A DNA stretch of 64,000 bases, taken from contig NZ_VIGB01000003.1 of the NCBI RefSeq assembly GCF_006636205.1, forward strand, positions 7,566,501-7,630,500. Reading direction: 5' to 3'. A program made the position numbers and the translations under genes. This document shows, piece by piece, positions 1-8,226 of the stretch. The notes under the pieces are model-generated. The model did no database searches, had not been told where the DNA came from, and saw nothing but the letters and a program-made list of their open reading frames with translations. The stretch is from Kitasatospora acidiphila (GTDB lineage: Bacteria; Actinomycetota; Actinomycetes; Streptomycetales; Streptomycetaceae). Numbering within the stretch: position 1 is the stretch's first letter; each line of letters opens with the position of its first letter.

Positions 1-31
1 GGATTGACCCATGTTGTCGGGCCGGGCGCGG

Positions 32-661
32 TCAGGCCTCCATCGGGCACCCGCCGCGCTGCGCCAGGCGCCGCAGCAGCTGCTCGCGCGCCCCGGCGTC
101 CTGCGGAGCACCGCGCTCGGCCAGGCGTTCGGCGGCTGCCGCCTGGTGCTCCAGCGGCACCTTGTCGTCGTACTTGAACTTCGCCCGCACCTGGCGCACC
201 GTCAGCCGCAGCCCGCGGATCCCGGACAGCTGCGGGCCGTACGGTGCCTCGCCCGGCACCACCCGGACCTCGGGGGTCTCGGGCTGGAAGTGCGCCAGCT
301 GCCGGTTGAGGATCTCCGCCTTGCCCGCCGCGCCCTCCACCACCTCGGCGGTGCAGTCGAACTGCACCGAGGCGTAGTAGCTGGTGGGCACCGCGCTGGC
401 CCGCCAGGTGGACGGGGCGAAGGCGTAGTCGTCGGTGACCGCCAGGGTGACGTGGGGGTCGGTGCGCACCGCGGTCAGCAGCGGGTTGGGTGCGGCGAGG
501 TGCAGCACGATCTCGCCGGCGTCCGCGTCGAGTAGGAAGTGGATGGGCACCAGGATCGGCGGGCCGTCGGGGTTGTTGGCGGCCAGGGTGCCGAAGTCCC
601 GCCCGGCCAGCCAGGCCCGCCACTCGGCCTCGCTGCCCTGGTCCCAGGAGCGGATCAGCAT
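32..661 (-). CDS. PaiB-like FMN-binding protein
   Basis: A 209-residue protein with a split-barrel FMN-binding fold of the PaiB / FMN-binding negative transcriptional regulator family. The C-terminal motif KFKYDDKVPLEHQ and the earlier run of ILVPIHFLLD are typical of the family. The start ATG overlaps the TGA of the upstream pyridoxamine-oxidase-like gene by seven bases, so the two are translationally coupled and probably act together. In Bacillus, PaiB is linked to polyamine and protease control; here a flavin- or F420-dependent redox role is just as possible. The family call is firm, the function is not. Confidence 0.8.
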   Translation of the reverse strand: MLIRSWDQGSEAEWRAWLAGRDFGTLAANNPDGPPILVPIHFLLDADAGEIVLHLAAPNPLLTAVRTDPHVTLAVTDDYAFAPSTWRASAVPTSYYASVQFDCTAEVVEGAAGKAEILNRQLAHFQPETPEVRVVPGEAPYGPQLSGIRGLRLTVRQVRAKFKYDDKVPLEHQAAAAERLAERGAPQDAGAREQLLRRLAQRGGCPMEA

Positions 662-1337
662 GCCGCACCTCCGGGCTGGAAGTCCCGCAGGTAGTCGGGC
701 AGTTCGCGCTCGGTGCCCGGGTGCGGGGCCGGCGCGCCGTAGACCGTGCGGACCGGGACCACGCCGGACCAGTAGGGCAGGCCCTGGTCCTCCTCGTCGT
801 CGTCCGCGCCGTCGTCCCGGGTCTTGGCCGACACCTCGTCGAGCACCAGTCGGATCACCGCGGTCGCGGCGAGCTCCTTGGGGTTGGCCCGCCGCACATC
901 GCCGGAGCGGCCCGGCACCGCGTGGTCGACCAGGGCGTCCAGCGCCGCCGCGAGCTCGGCGGGGTCGGTCACCTGCTCGGCGATGCCGTGGGCGACCACG
1001 GAGCGGAAGTTGACGGAGTGGTTGAACGCGGACTTGGTCAGCACCAGCCCGTCCACCTGGGTGACCGTCACGCAGACCGGCAGCCCCTCGGGGGCGCCGG
1101 CCGCGCGCAGCGGGCGGCTGCCGGTGGAACCGTGCAGATAGAGCCGGTCGTCGATGCGGGCGAAGATGGTGGGCAGCACCACGGGGCGCCGTCGGCGACG
1201 AAGCCCAGGTGGCAGACCCAGGCGGTGTCCAGGATCGCGTGGATCTCGGCCCGCTCCCAGCTGGCCCGGTCCTTGTAGCGGGTGGGAGTGGTCCTGGATG
1301 TGCGGGCGTACTGCGTGGCGCTCGACGCGTCCGACAT
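655..1337 (-). CDS. Pyridoxamine 5'-phosphate oxidase / nitroimidazole-resistance-like flavoprotein (apparent frameshift)
   Basis: Split-barrel flavoprotein of about 227 residues, read in two frames. Residues 1-52 run from the ATG at 1337 (MSDASSATQYARTSRTT, then WERAEIHAILDTAWVCHLGFV) and continue in another frame with VVLPTIFARIDDRLYLHGSTG down to the stop at 655. The frames meet at a run of four bases at 1183-1186; a fifth base gives DGAPVVLPT, the family sequence. The family (NimA-like) reduces nitro compounds or salvages B6 vitamers. GGGGGA lies before the ATG. It diverges from a PLP-binding MocR regulator, which supports a vitamin B6 link. The frameshift is probably a sequencing error. 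Confidence 0.75.
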
Positions 1338-1347
1338 GACATCCCCC

Positions 1348-1379
1348 TTTGTACTAGTGCATAATAGCCTTTGTGCTAG
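1348..1379. promoter_or_regulatory. Direct-repeat operator between divergent flavoprotein and MocR genes
   Basis: Two 10-bp direct repeats, TTTGTACTAG (1348-1357) and TTTGTGCTAG (1370-1379), differ at one base and are spaced 22 bp, about two helical turns. They fill the 35-bp gap between divergent starts. TATTAT read on the minus strand (1366-1361) and CATAAT on the plus strand (1360-1365) serve as candidate -10 boxes. Widely spaced direct repeats are the known operator type of MocR/GabR/PdxR regulators. The second repeat contains the GTG start of the regulator, which implies a leaderless transcript and tight autoregulation. Confidence 0.65.
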
Positions 1380-2722
1380 GAGACTATCGGATCCAGGGAC
1401 GACGCGCCACGGAGATCGCCGCCGACGTGGAACGGGCGGTGGCCTGCGGTGGATTGGAACCCGGACAGACGCTGCCCCCGCTGCGCGAGCTGGCCGGCGA
1501 GCTGGGCGTCAACCCCAACACCGTGGCCGCCGCCTACCGGCTGCTGCGCGACCGCGGCGTCATCGAGACCGCCGGACGCAAGGGCAGCCGGATCCGCCCC
1601 CGCCCGGTCACCACCTACCGCGACCAGGTCACGCTCGCCGTCCCGGCAGGCACCGTCAACCTCGCCGCGGGCAACCCCGACCCGCGCCTGCTGCCCCCGC
1701 TGACCGCCGCGCTGACGGCCGCCGGCGCGGCCGCCGATCGGGAACCCGTGCTCTACGGCTACCCGGCCGCCGACCCCGAGCTGATCGAGCTGGCCGCCGC
1801 CGGCTTCCGGGCCGACGGGCTGCCGGACGACGCCTACGCGGTCACTGCCGGAGCCCTGGACGCCATCGACCGCACCCTGGCCGGCCACCTGCGGCCGGGT
1901 GACGCGGTGGTGATCGAGGATCCGGCCTGGGCCAGCCTGGTCGACCTGCTGCCCGCCCACGGCCTGCGCGCGCTGCCGGTGGCGATAGACGACGAGGGCC
2001 CGCTGCCCGGCGCGGTGGCCACCGCCCTGGCCGCCGGCGCCCGCGCGATGGTCATCACCAGCCGCGCCCAGAACCCCACCGGCGCCGCGCTCACCGCCCG
2101 CCGGGCCGCCGAACTGCGCGCGGTGCTGGCCCGGCACCCCGAGGTGCTGCTGCTGGAGGACGACCACGGGCACGGCATCACCGAACTGCCGTACCACCCC
2201 GTCGTCTGCGACGCCGACCGGCGGCCCGTCAACTCCCACTGGATGGTGGTGCGTTCGACCGCCAAGGCGTTCGGCCCCGACCTGCGGCTCGCGGTGGCGG
2301 CCGGCGACCGGCAGACGGTGGACCGGGTGCTGGGCCGGCAGCGGCTGGACACCGGCTGGGTCAGCCATCTGCTGCAGCGCACCACCGTGGAGCTCTGGCG
2401 CACCGTGGGCCCGTCACCCGCCGGGGTGGCCGATGCCTACCGCGAGCGCCGCGAGGCCCTGCTCACCGCGCTGGCCCGGCACGGGCTGCGCGGCCACGGA
2501 CGCAGCGGGCTCAACGTCTGGGTGCCGGTGCCGGACGAGACCGGCGTCGTGGTCGGCCTGCTGCAGCGCGGCTGGGCGGTGGTGCCCGGGGCGCGGTTCC
2601 GCCTGCAGTCCCCGCCCGGCATCCGGATCACCGTGGCCCGGCTGGACCCGGCCGACGCCCCCCGGTTGGCCGCCGATCTGGCCGAAGTGCTGGGCGCGGG
2701 CACCGGATCGCGGCAGATCTGA
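1373..2722 (+). CDS. MocR-type (GntR/aminotransferase fusion) transcriptional regulator
   Basis: 449 residues. A winged-helix GntR domain (about 1-75, with LRELAGELGVNPNTVAAAYR) is joined to a fold-type I aminotransferase domain (about 95-440). The putative PLP lysine lies in RSTAKAFGPDLRL (Lys near 298). MocR proteins use the domain as a PLP or amino-acid sensor and usually control a neighbouring gene. Here the divergent flavoprotein/PaiB pair is the likely target through the 10-bp direct repeats. The GTG start has no ribosome binding site and lies 7 nt after a -10-like hexamer, so the mRNA is probably leaderless. The ligand could be PLP itself. Confidence 0.88.
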   Translation: MLGDYRIQGRRATEIAADVERAVACGGLEPGQTLPPLRELAGELGVNPNTVAAAYRLLRDRGVIETAGRKGSRIRPRPVTTYRDQVTLAVPAGTVNLAAGNPDPRLLPPLTAALTAAGAAADREPVLYGYPAADPELIELAAAGFRADGLPDDAYAVTAGALDAIDRTLAGHLRPGDAVVIEDPAWASLVDLLPAHGLRALPVAIDDEGPLPGAVATALAAGARAMVITSRAQNPTGAALTARRAAELRAVLARHPEVLLLEDDHGHGITELPYHPVVCDADRRPVNSHWMVVRSTAKAFGPDLRLAVAAGDRQTVDRVLGRQRLDTGWVSHLLQRTTVELWRTVGPSPAGVADAYRERREALLTALARHGLRGHGRSGLNVWVPVPDETGVVVGLLQRGWAVVPGARFRLQSPPGIRITVARLDPADAPRLAADLAEVLGAGTGSRQI

Positions 2723-2723
2723 C

Positions 2724-2759
2724 GACGGGAGCGCTGCCGGATGCGGCAGCGCTCCCGTC
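2724..2759. terminator. Strong bidirectional hairpin
   Basis: Perfect 16-bp stem (GACGGGAGCGCTGCCG and its complement) with a GATG loop, starting 2 bp after the regulator's stop and ending before the convergent NADH dehydrogenase stop. It has no clear T tract, which is usual in GC-rich actinomycetes. Confidence 0.85.
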
Positions 2760-2777
2760 CCGAACGTCCCGAACGTG

Positions 2778-4136
2778 TCAGCTCTTGGCCTGCAACGCCT
2801 GGACGTGCTCGCGGACCTGATCCTTCGTCAGATAGGCGCCGGTGTACTCGAAGTCGCTCAGTCGGGCGGGCTGGCGAGCCAGGAATCCGGTGCGCACGAA
2901 GTCGTCACCGGCGGTCGCGTTGATCAGCCAGTTGCAACCGACCCGGAACTTGGCGACGTTGGTCCGCATCGCCATCAAGTGGTAGCCGCGGGCCACCAGT
3001 TGGGCCGGAATCCCGGTCATCTCCACGGCCAGCGGCTTGGAGACCGCGTCCTTGCCGCCCAGGTCCACCACCAGGCCCAAGTCCCGGTGGAAGTAGGGCT
3101 CCAGCGGCTGGTTGCGCAGCGCCGCGACCAGGTTGTCGGCCACCTTGCGGCCCTGCCGGGCGGAGTGCTGGGCGGTCGGCGGGCAGACCGCGCCGTCGCC
3201 CTTGGCCAGATCGGGCACGGCCGCCGCGTCGCCGAGCGCGAACATGCCCTCGAACTGCGGCACCCGCAGCTCGGCGGTCACCGCGAGCCGGCCGCGCACC
3301 GTCTCCGCGTCCAGGGTGCCGACCAGCGGGCTGGCCGCCACGCCGGCCGTCCAGATCAGGGTGCGCGAGGGCACCTCCCGGCCGTCGGTGAAGGTCACCG
3401 AGGTGTCGTCAACCTTGGCCACCGAGACGCCCAACGACACCTCGATGCCGCGGTTGCGCAGGATCTGCAGGGCCCGCGTGCCCAGGTGCTCGCCGAGCTC
3501 CGGCATCAGCCTGGGAGCGATGTCGATCAGGTGCCACTTGATCAACTGCGGGTCCAGCCGCGGGTAGCGGTCCAGTGCGGCGGTGGTCAGCCGCTGCAGG
3601 CAGGCCGCCGTCTCGGTGCCCGCGTAACCGCCGCCGACCACCACGAACCCCAGCCGGGTCTCGCGCTCCCGCTGGTCCAGCGTGTCGGCCGCCAGGTCCA
3701 GTTGGGCGATCACGTGGTCGCGCACATAGGCCGCCTCGGCCAGCGTCTTCATGCCGCGGGCGTGGTCGAGCAGGCCCGGGATGTCGAAGGTCCGGGTGAC
3801 GCTGCCGGGGGCGAGCACCAGGTAGTCGTACGGCTCCACGACCTCCTGGTCGGTGATCTTGCGGATGATGCAGACCTTGGCCCTGGGATCGATGCCGATC
3901 GCGCCACCCGGGATGATGTCGGTGCGCCGCAGGGTGCGCCGCAGCGAGACGGCGACCGACTGCGGGGTCAGCACCCCGGCCGCGACATGCGGGAGCAGGG
4001 GCAGATACAGCTGATAGCTGAACGGTGCGACCAGCGTGATCTGTGCTTCGGTGGGGGCGAGCTTGCGCTCCAGTCGCCGGGCGCACTCCACACCGGCGAA
4101 GCCGCCGCCGACCACCAGGATCCGAGGACGTTCCAT
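2778..4136 (-). CDS. Type II NADH dehydrogenase-like FAD/NAD(P)-binding oxidoreductase
   Basis: 452 residues from the ATG of MERPRILVVGGGFAG. The N-terminal GGGFAG motif (10-15) binds FAD, and a second Rossmann motif, VVVGGGYAGTETAA (about 160-175), binds NAD(H). The APGSVT and FALGDAA motifs are those of the pyridine-nucleotide disulfide reductase fold, and the C-terminal part resembles NDH-2. The family passes electrons from NADH to menaquinone at the membrane face without pumping protons. The longer reading frame starting at 4346 is rejected because its extra N-terminus is low-complexity and antisense to the promoter of the HipA-like gene. Confidence 0.85.
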   Translation of the reverse strand: MERPRILVVGGGFAGVECARRLERKLAPTEAQITLVAPFSYQLYLPLLPHVAAGVLTPQSVAVSLRRTLRRTDIIPGGAIGIDPRAKVCIIRKITDQEVVEPYDYLVLAPGSVTRTFDIPGLLDHARGMKTLAEAAYVRDHVIAQLDLAADTLDQRERETRLGFVVVGGGYAGTETAACLQRLTTAALDRYPRLDPQLIKWHLIDIAPRLMPELGEHLGTRALQILRNRGIEVSLGVSVAKVDDTSVTFTDGREVPSRTLIWTAGVAASPLVGTLDAETVRGRLAVTAELRVPQFEGMFALGDAAAVPDLAKGDGAVCPPTAQHSARQGRKVADNLVAALRNQPLEPYFHRDLGLVVDLGGKDAVSKPLAVEMTGIPAQLVARGYHLMAMRTNVAKFRVGCNWLINATAGDDFVRTGFLARQPARLSDFEYTGAYLTKDQVREHVQALQAKS

Positions 4137-4294
4137 CACTCTTCCTTCGCAGCAGGCAACTGTTGCGGACGAACCGGCGGCCCGGCCCACGGGGGTTCCC
4201 CCGGCCGCCGGCCGGGGAGGGTCACCACTGCGGCCCACCCTCGCACGCGACCTGGGTAGGCGCCACCGCAACCAGGCGGACGGGGCGGCATGGA

Positions 4295-4300
4295 TAGGGT
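4295..4300 (+). promoter_or_regulatory. -10 box of a leaderless promoter for the HipA-like gene
   Basis: TAGGGT ends 6 nt before the GTG at 4307, and no Shine-Dalgarno sequence precedes that GTG, so transcription is predicted to begin at the start codon. The rest of the 170-bp gap (4137-4306) shows nothing else recognisable. Confidence 0.5.
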
Positions 4301-4306
4301 TGGCGC

Positions 4307-5071
4307 GTGCTACGTGAAGTGACGGCTGTCCGCTATGTGACGCCACTACGAGAAGGCGGCTCGATGCCGGGCCTGGTGGAGGGCGACGACCACCGGCTCT
4401 ACGCGTTGAAGTGGAGCGGGGCGGCGCAGGGCCGCAAGGCGTTGATCGCCGAGGTGCTGGCCGGTGAGCTCGCCCGCGGGCTCGGGCTGCCGGTGCCCGA
4501 ACTGGTCCGGATCGACCTGGATCCGGTGCTGGCGCGCAGCGAGCCGGAGCAGCAGATCCAGGAGCAGATGCGGGCCAGCGGCGGCCTCAACATCGGGCTG
4601 GCCTTCGCCAGCGGGGCGTTCAACTTCGACCCGCTCTGCTTCGAGGTGCAGGCCGAGCTCGCCGCCCGGGTGCTGTGGTTCGACGCGCTGATCGGCAATG
4701 TGGACCGGTCCTGGCGCAATCCCAACATGCTGGTGGTCGACGGCGAGTTGATGCTGATCGACCACGGTGCGAGCCTCATCTTCCATCACAGCTGGGCGAG
4801 TTCGGCCGGCTGGACGAGGCGCCCGTACGACGCGGGCGACCATGCGCTGGGCCGGTTCGTCCGCGATCTGGCCGCTGTGGACGCCGAGTCGGCCGCGCGC
4901 TGCACCCCCGAGTTGCTGGCGGCCGCGGTGGCCGCGGTGCCGGAGGAGTACCTGGTGGACGAGCCGGGGTTCGAGGGGCCGGACGCGGTGCGTGCGGCGT
5001 ATCTGGAGCGGCTGGGCGCGCGGCTGGCCGGGCCGCGCGACTGGCTGCCGGTGCTGGAGGTGGGCGCATGA
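4307..5071 (+). CDS. HipA-like kinase family protein
   Basis: 254 residues, short compared with classical HipA (about 430). It keeps the C-terminal kinase core: FDALIGNVDRSWRNPNMLV (about 124-142, catalytic Asp/Asn region) and LMLIDHGASLIF (about 147-158, metal-binding DHG in place of DFG). An N-terminal LKW strand with lysine could hold ATP. HipA proteins phosphorylate translation factors and act as toxins with HipB; no HipB gene is adjacent. Instead the gene overlaps a DUF3037 gene by 4 bp (ATGA), a pairing seen widely in actinobacteria. The family call is good; a toxin role is not shown. Confidence 0.8.
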   Translation: MLREVTAVRYVTPLREGGSMPGLVEGDDHRLYALKWSGAAQGRKALIAEVLAGELARGLGLPVPELVRIDLDPVLARSEPEQQIQEQMRASGGLNIGLAFASGAFNFDPLCFEVQAELAARVLWFDALIGNVDRSWRNPNMLVVDGELMLIDHGASLIFHHSWASSAGWTRRPYDAGDHALGRFVRDLAAVDAESAARCTPELLAAAVAAVPEEYLVDEPGFEGPDAVRAAYLERLGARLAGPRDWLPVLEVGA

Positions 5072-5463
5072 GTGAGCCGATGACCGAGCTGCGGGAGTAC
5101 GAGTACGCGGTGATCCGCGCGGTGCCGCGGGTGGAGCGCGGGGAGTGCGTCAACCTCGGGGTGCTGCTCTACTGCCGCTGGCAGGAGCGGCTGCTGGCCC
5201 GCACCCTGCTGCCCGAGGCCAAGCTGCTGGCGCTGGACCCGGCGGTGGACCTGACCGGGGTGGCCCGGGCGCTGCGCGGGATCGAGGCGGTGGCCGCGGG
5301 CGGACCGGAGGCCGGTCCGGCGGCGGCCGACAGCCCGGGGCAGCGGTTCCGCTGGCTGACCGCGCCGCGCAGCGCGGTGGTGCAGCCGGGCCCGGTGCAC
5401 ACCGGCCTGACCGCCGACCTGGACGCCGACCTGGACCGGCTCTTCCGCGACCTGGTCAGCTAG
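5068..5463 (+). CDS. DUF3037 domain-containing protein
   Basis: 131 residues beginning MSEPMTELREYEYAVIRAVP, followed by the conserved RGECVNLGVLLYC stretch of DUF3037. The ATG overlaps the stop of the HipA-like kinase gene (ATGA), so both are made from one transcript. No catalytic motif is visible. It may be a partner or substrate of the kinase, by conserved neighbourhood only. Confidence 0.8.
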   Translation: MSEPMTELREYEYAVIRAVPRVERGECVNLGVLLYCRWQERLLARTLLPEAKLLALDPAVDLTGVARALRGIEAVAAGGPEAGPAAADSPGQRFRWLTAPRSAVVQPGPVHTGLTADLDADLDRLFRDLVS

Positions 5464-5502
5464 CTGTTCGACCGGTGCGGTTGGTTCCCTCGGTGAAAGC
5501 TG

Positions 5503-5530
5503 GAGTTAATAAAGCTTTTACGCGTACTGT
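5503..5530 (+). promoter_or_regulatory. AT-rich operator and leaderless promoter of marR
   Basis: A TAATAAAGCTTTTA segment (AAAGCTTT palindrome at 5511-5518) stands out in very GC-rich surroundings. TACTGT (5525-5530) is a -10 candidate ending 6 nt before the ATG at 5537. The arrangement suggests an autoregulatory MarR site overlapping the promoter. Confidence 0.5.
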
Positions 5531-5536
5531 GATCTC

Positions 5537-5986
5537 ATGGCCGCCATGACTACCGCCGCCCAGGGCATCACCACCGCCGAACTGATGGACGCGGTGGCCG
5601 GCGTGAGCTCCGCCTTCTGGATCGACTTCGCCGCCGCCGCGGCCCGGCACGGCCTGAGCGCCACCCAGGCCAAGGCGCTCGGCGCGGTGCTGGAGCCGGT
5701 GCCGATGCGGGCGCTGGCCGAGCGGCTGGGCTGCGACGCCTCCAATGTGACCGGCATCGTGGACCGGCTGGAGAGCCTGGGCCTGGCCAGCCGGGCGGCG
5801 GCCGCCGCCGACCGCCGGGTCAAGATCGTCACCATCACGCCCGCCGGCACCGACGTGCTGCACGCGGTCCGCGACGACATGACCCGCGCGCACCGGGCGC
5901 TGCAGTCGCTGAACGCCGAGCAGCGCGCCGCCCTGCTGGCCATGTGCGCCCAGCTGCTGCCGCTGATGAAGGGCGAGTCGGCCTAG
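5537..5986 (+). CDS. MarR-family transcriptional regulator
   Basis: 149 residues with the MarR winged helix: recognition region MRALAERLGCDASNVTGIVD (about 56-75) and wing around AADRRVKIVTITPAG (about 90-105). The N-terminal helices carry the dimer interface. The ATG has no ribosome binding site and lies 6 nt behind a -10-like hexamer, suggesting leaderless translation. The following TauE-type permease lies 28 bp downstream in the same direction and is the likeliest regulated gene. The effector is unknown. Confidence 0.85.
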   Translation: MAAMTTAAQGITTAELMDAVAGVSSAFWIDFAAAAARHGLSATQAKALGAVLEPVPMRALAERLGCDASNVTGIVDRLESLGLASRAAAAADRRVKIVTITPAGTDVLHAVRDDMTRAHRALQSLNAEQRAALLAMCAQLLPLMKGESA

Positions 5987-6014
5987 CCGAGGCCAGGACA
6001 CGGGGGTCGGTGCG

Positions 6015-6745
6015 GTGGTCGGGGGCTTGGCGGGGGAGTTGCTGCTGGGCGGCGTCGTGCTGGTCGGCGCGTCGGTGCAGCGGATGTCCGGGATCGGGTT
6101 CGCGCTGCTGACCGCGCCGGTCCTGGCCATGCTGCTGGGCGCGGAGCAGGGCGTGCTGCTCTGCAACTGCGGCAGCGCGGTGATCAGCGCGATCGGGCTG
6201 GCCACCAGCTGGCGCCAGGTCCGCCCGGGCGCCATGCTCCCGCTGATAGCGGCGGCGGGCTGCAGCGTGCCGCTCGGCGCCTGGGTGGCCGCGCGGCTGC
6301 CCGAACCGCAACTGCTCGCGGTGATGGGCGCGCTGGTCACGGTCGCCGTGCTGGTGGTGCTGCGCGGTGCCCGGGTGGCCTCGCTGCGCGGCACCGGGGC
6401 GCGGTGGCGGCCGGCGTGGCCAGCGGTTTCATGAACTCGGCGGCCGGGGTGGGCGGCCCGGCGCTGTCGCTCTACGCGGTCAACGCGGGCTGGACGGTAC
6501 GCGAGTTCGTGCCCAACGCGCAGTGCTACGGCCTGCTGGTCAACCTGTTCTCGCTGCTCGCCAGGGGCACCCCGCGGCTGTCCCACCCGGCCTGGCTGGC
6601 GGTGGCCGCGGCGCTGGCGCTGGGTGCGGTGATCGGGCACTGGGCGGGCGGCCGGGTGCCGGAGCGGCGGGCCCGCACGGTGGTGCTGCTGCTCGCCCTG
6701 GGCGGCGGGGCGACCACTCTGCTCAAGGGCCTGTCGATGCTCTGA
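6015..6745 (+). CDS. Sulfite exporter TauE/SafE family permease (apparent frameshift)
   Basis: About 243 residues with roughly eight membrane helices. The first frame gives GASVQRMSGIGFALLTAPVL, the TauE signature, up to residue 128. After the G4 run at 6396-6399 the second frame gives AAGVASGFMNSAAGVGGPAL, the second half of the inverted repeat. One extra G restores a continuous TauE protein, so the break is probably an error. The family moves sulfur oxyanions or organic acids across the membrane. GTG is taken as start; no alternative in-frame start close by is better. Confidence 0.75.
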
Positions 6746-6782
6746 CGGCGGCCTGCCGTCCGAAGGCGCTGACCTCGACTGT

Positions 6783-6788
6783 TAGGCT
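6783..6788 (+). promoter_or_regulatory. -10 box of purB
   Basis: TAGGCT, 8 nt before the GTG start of purB, fits the TANNNT -10 consensus and predicts a leaderless or nearly leaderless mRNA. No clear -35 box is visible. Confidence 0.45.
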
Positions 6789-6796
6789 TGCGAAGC

Positions 6797-8226
6797 GTGA
6801 GCGCGAAGCCCCTGATCCCCGATGTCCTGGCCGCCCGGTACGCCTCGGCGACGCTGGCCCAGCTGTGGTCCCCGAGCACAAGGTGGTCCTGGAGCGCCAC
6901 CTGTGGCTCGCCGTCCTCAAGGCCCAGAAGGATCTCGGGATCGACGTCCCCGAGACCGCCGTGGCCGACTACGAGCGCGTGATCGACCAGGTCGACCTGG
7001 CGTCCATCGCGGCCCGCGAGCGAGTCACCCGGCACGACGTCAAGGCCCGCATCGAGGAGTTCAGCGAGCTCGCCGGGCACGAGCAGATCCACAAGGGGAT
7101 GACCTCCCGGGACCTGACCGAGAACGTCGAGCAGCTGCAGATCCGCCAGTCGCTGGAGCACGTCCGCGACCGCACGGTCGCCGTGCTGGTCCGCCTCGGC
7201 CGGCTCTCCGCCGAGCACGCCGAGCTGGTCATGGCCGGCCGCTCGCACAACGTCGCCGCCCAGGCCACCACCCTCGGCAAGCGGTTCGCCTCGATCGCCG
7301 ACGAGCTGCTGGTCGCGTTCGCCCGCCTGGAGGAGCTGATCGCCCGCTACCCGCTGCGCGGGATCAAGGGCCCGGTCGGCACCGCCCAGGACATGCTCGA
7401 CCTGCTCGGCGGCGATGCCGAGAAGCTGGCCGAGCTGGAGCGCCGGGTCGCCGGCCACCTGGGCTTCGACAACGTCTTCACCAGCGTCGGCCAGGTCTAC
7501 CCGCGCTCGCTGGACTTCGAGGTCCTCACCGCCCTGGTGCAGCTGGCCGCCGCGCCGTCCAGCCTGGCCAAGACGATCCGCCTGATGGCCGGTCACGAGC
7601 TGGTGACCGAGGGCTTCAAGGAGGGCCAGGTCGGCTCCTCCGCGATGCCGCACAAGATGAACACCCGCTCCTGCGAGCGCGTCAACGGCCTCGCCGTGAT
7701 CCTGCGCGGCTACGCCTCGATGACCGGCGAGCTGGCCGGCGACCAGTGGAACGAGGGCGACGTCTCCTGCTCGGTGGTCCGCCGGGTGGCGCTGCCGGAC
7801 GCCTTCTTCGCCTTCGACGGCCTGCTGGAGACCTTCCTGACGGTGCTGGACGAGTTCGGCGCCTTCCCGGCCGTGATCGAGGCCGAGCTGGACCGCTACC
7901 TGCCGTTCCTGGCCACCACCAAGGTGCTGATGGGCGCGGTCCGGGCCGGCGTCGGCCGCGAGGTCGGCCACGAGGTCATCAAGGAGCACGCGGTCGCCTC
8001 CGCGCTCGCCATGCGGGCCGGCGCCCGGGAGAACGAGCTGCTGGACCGGCTTGCCGCCGACGAGCGGATCCCGCTGGACCGGGCCGCGCTGGACGCCCTG
8101 CTGGCCGACCGGCTCTCCTTCACCGGCGCCGCCGGCGCGCAGGTGGCGGAGCTGGTCGACCGGATCGGCAAGGTCGCCGCGAAGTACCCGGAGGCCGCCG
8201 CCTACGCCCCCGGCGCCATCCTCTGA
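6797..8226 (+). CDS. purB: Adenylosuccinate lyase (apparent frameshift near the start)
   Basis: Fumarase/aspartase-superfamily lyase that makes AICAR from SAICAR and AMP from adenylosuccinate in purine synthesis. Starting at GTG 6797 the protein reads VSAKPLIPDVLAARYASATL, then LAQLWSP; the frame breaks at the C4 run at 6870-6873 and resumes with EHKVVLERHLWLAVL. One extra C gives the expected sequence. The superfamily signature GSSAMPHKMNT, the TSRDLTEN segment and SHNVAAQ are all present; total length is about 477 residues. purB is normally needed for purine prototrophy, so a real frameshift is unlikely. Confidence 0.9.

Noticed and set aside
2433..4259. 608-codon open frame on the plus strand
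   Set aside because: Antisense to the NADH dehydrogenase gene; composition is that of a GC-rich shadow frame with no domain.
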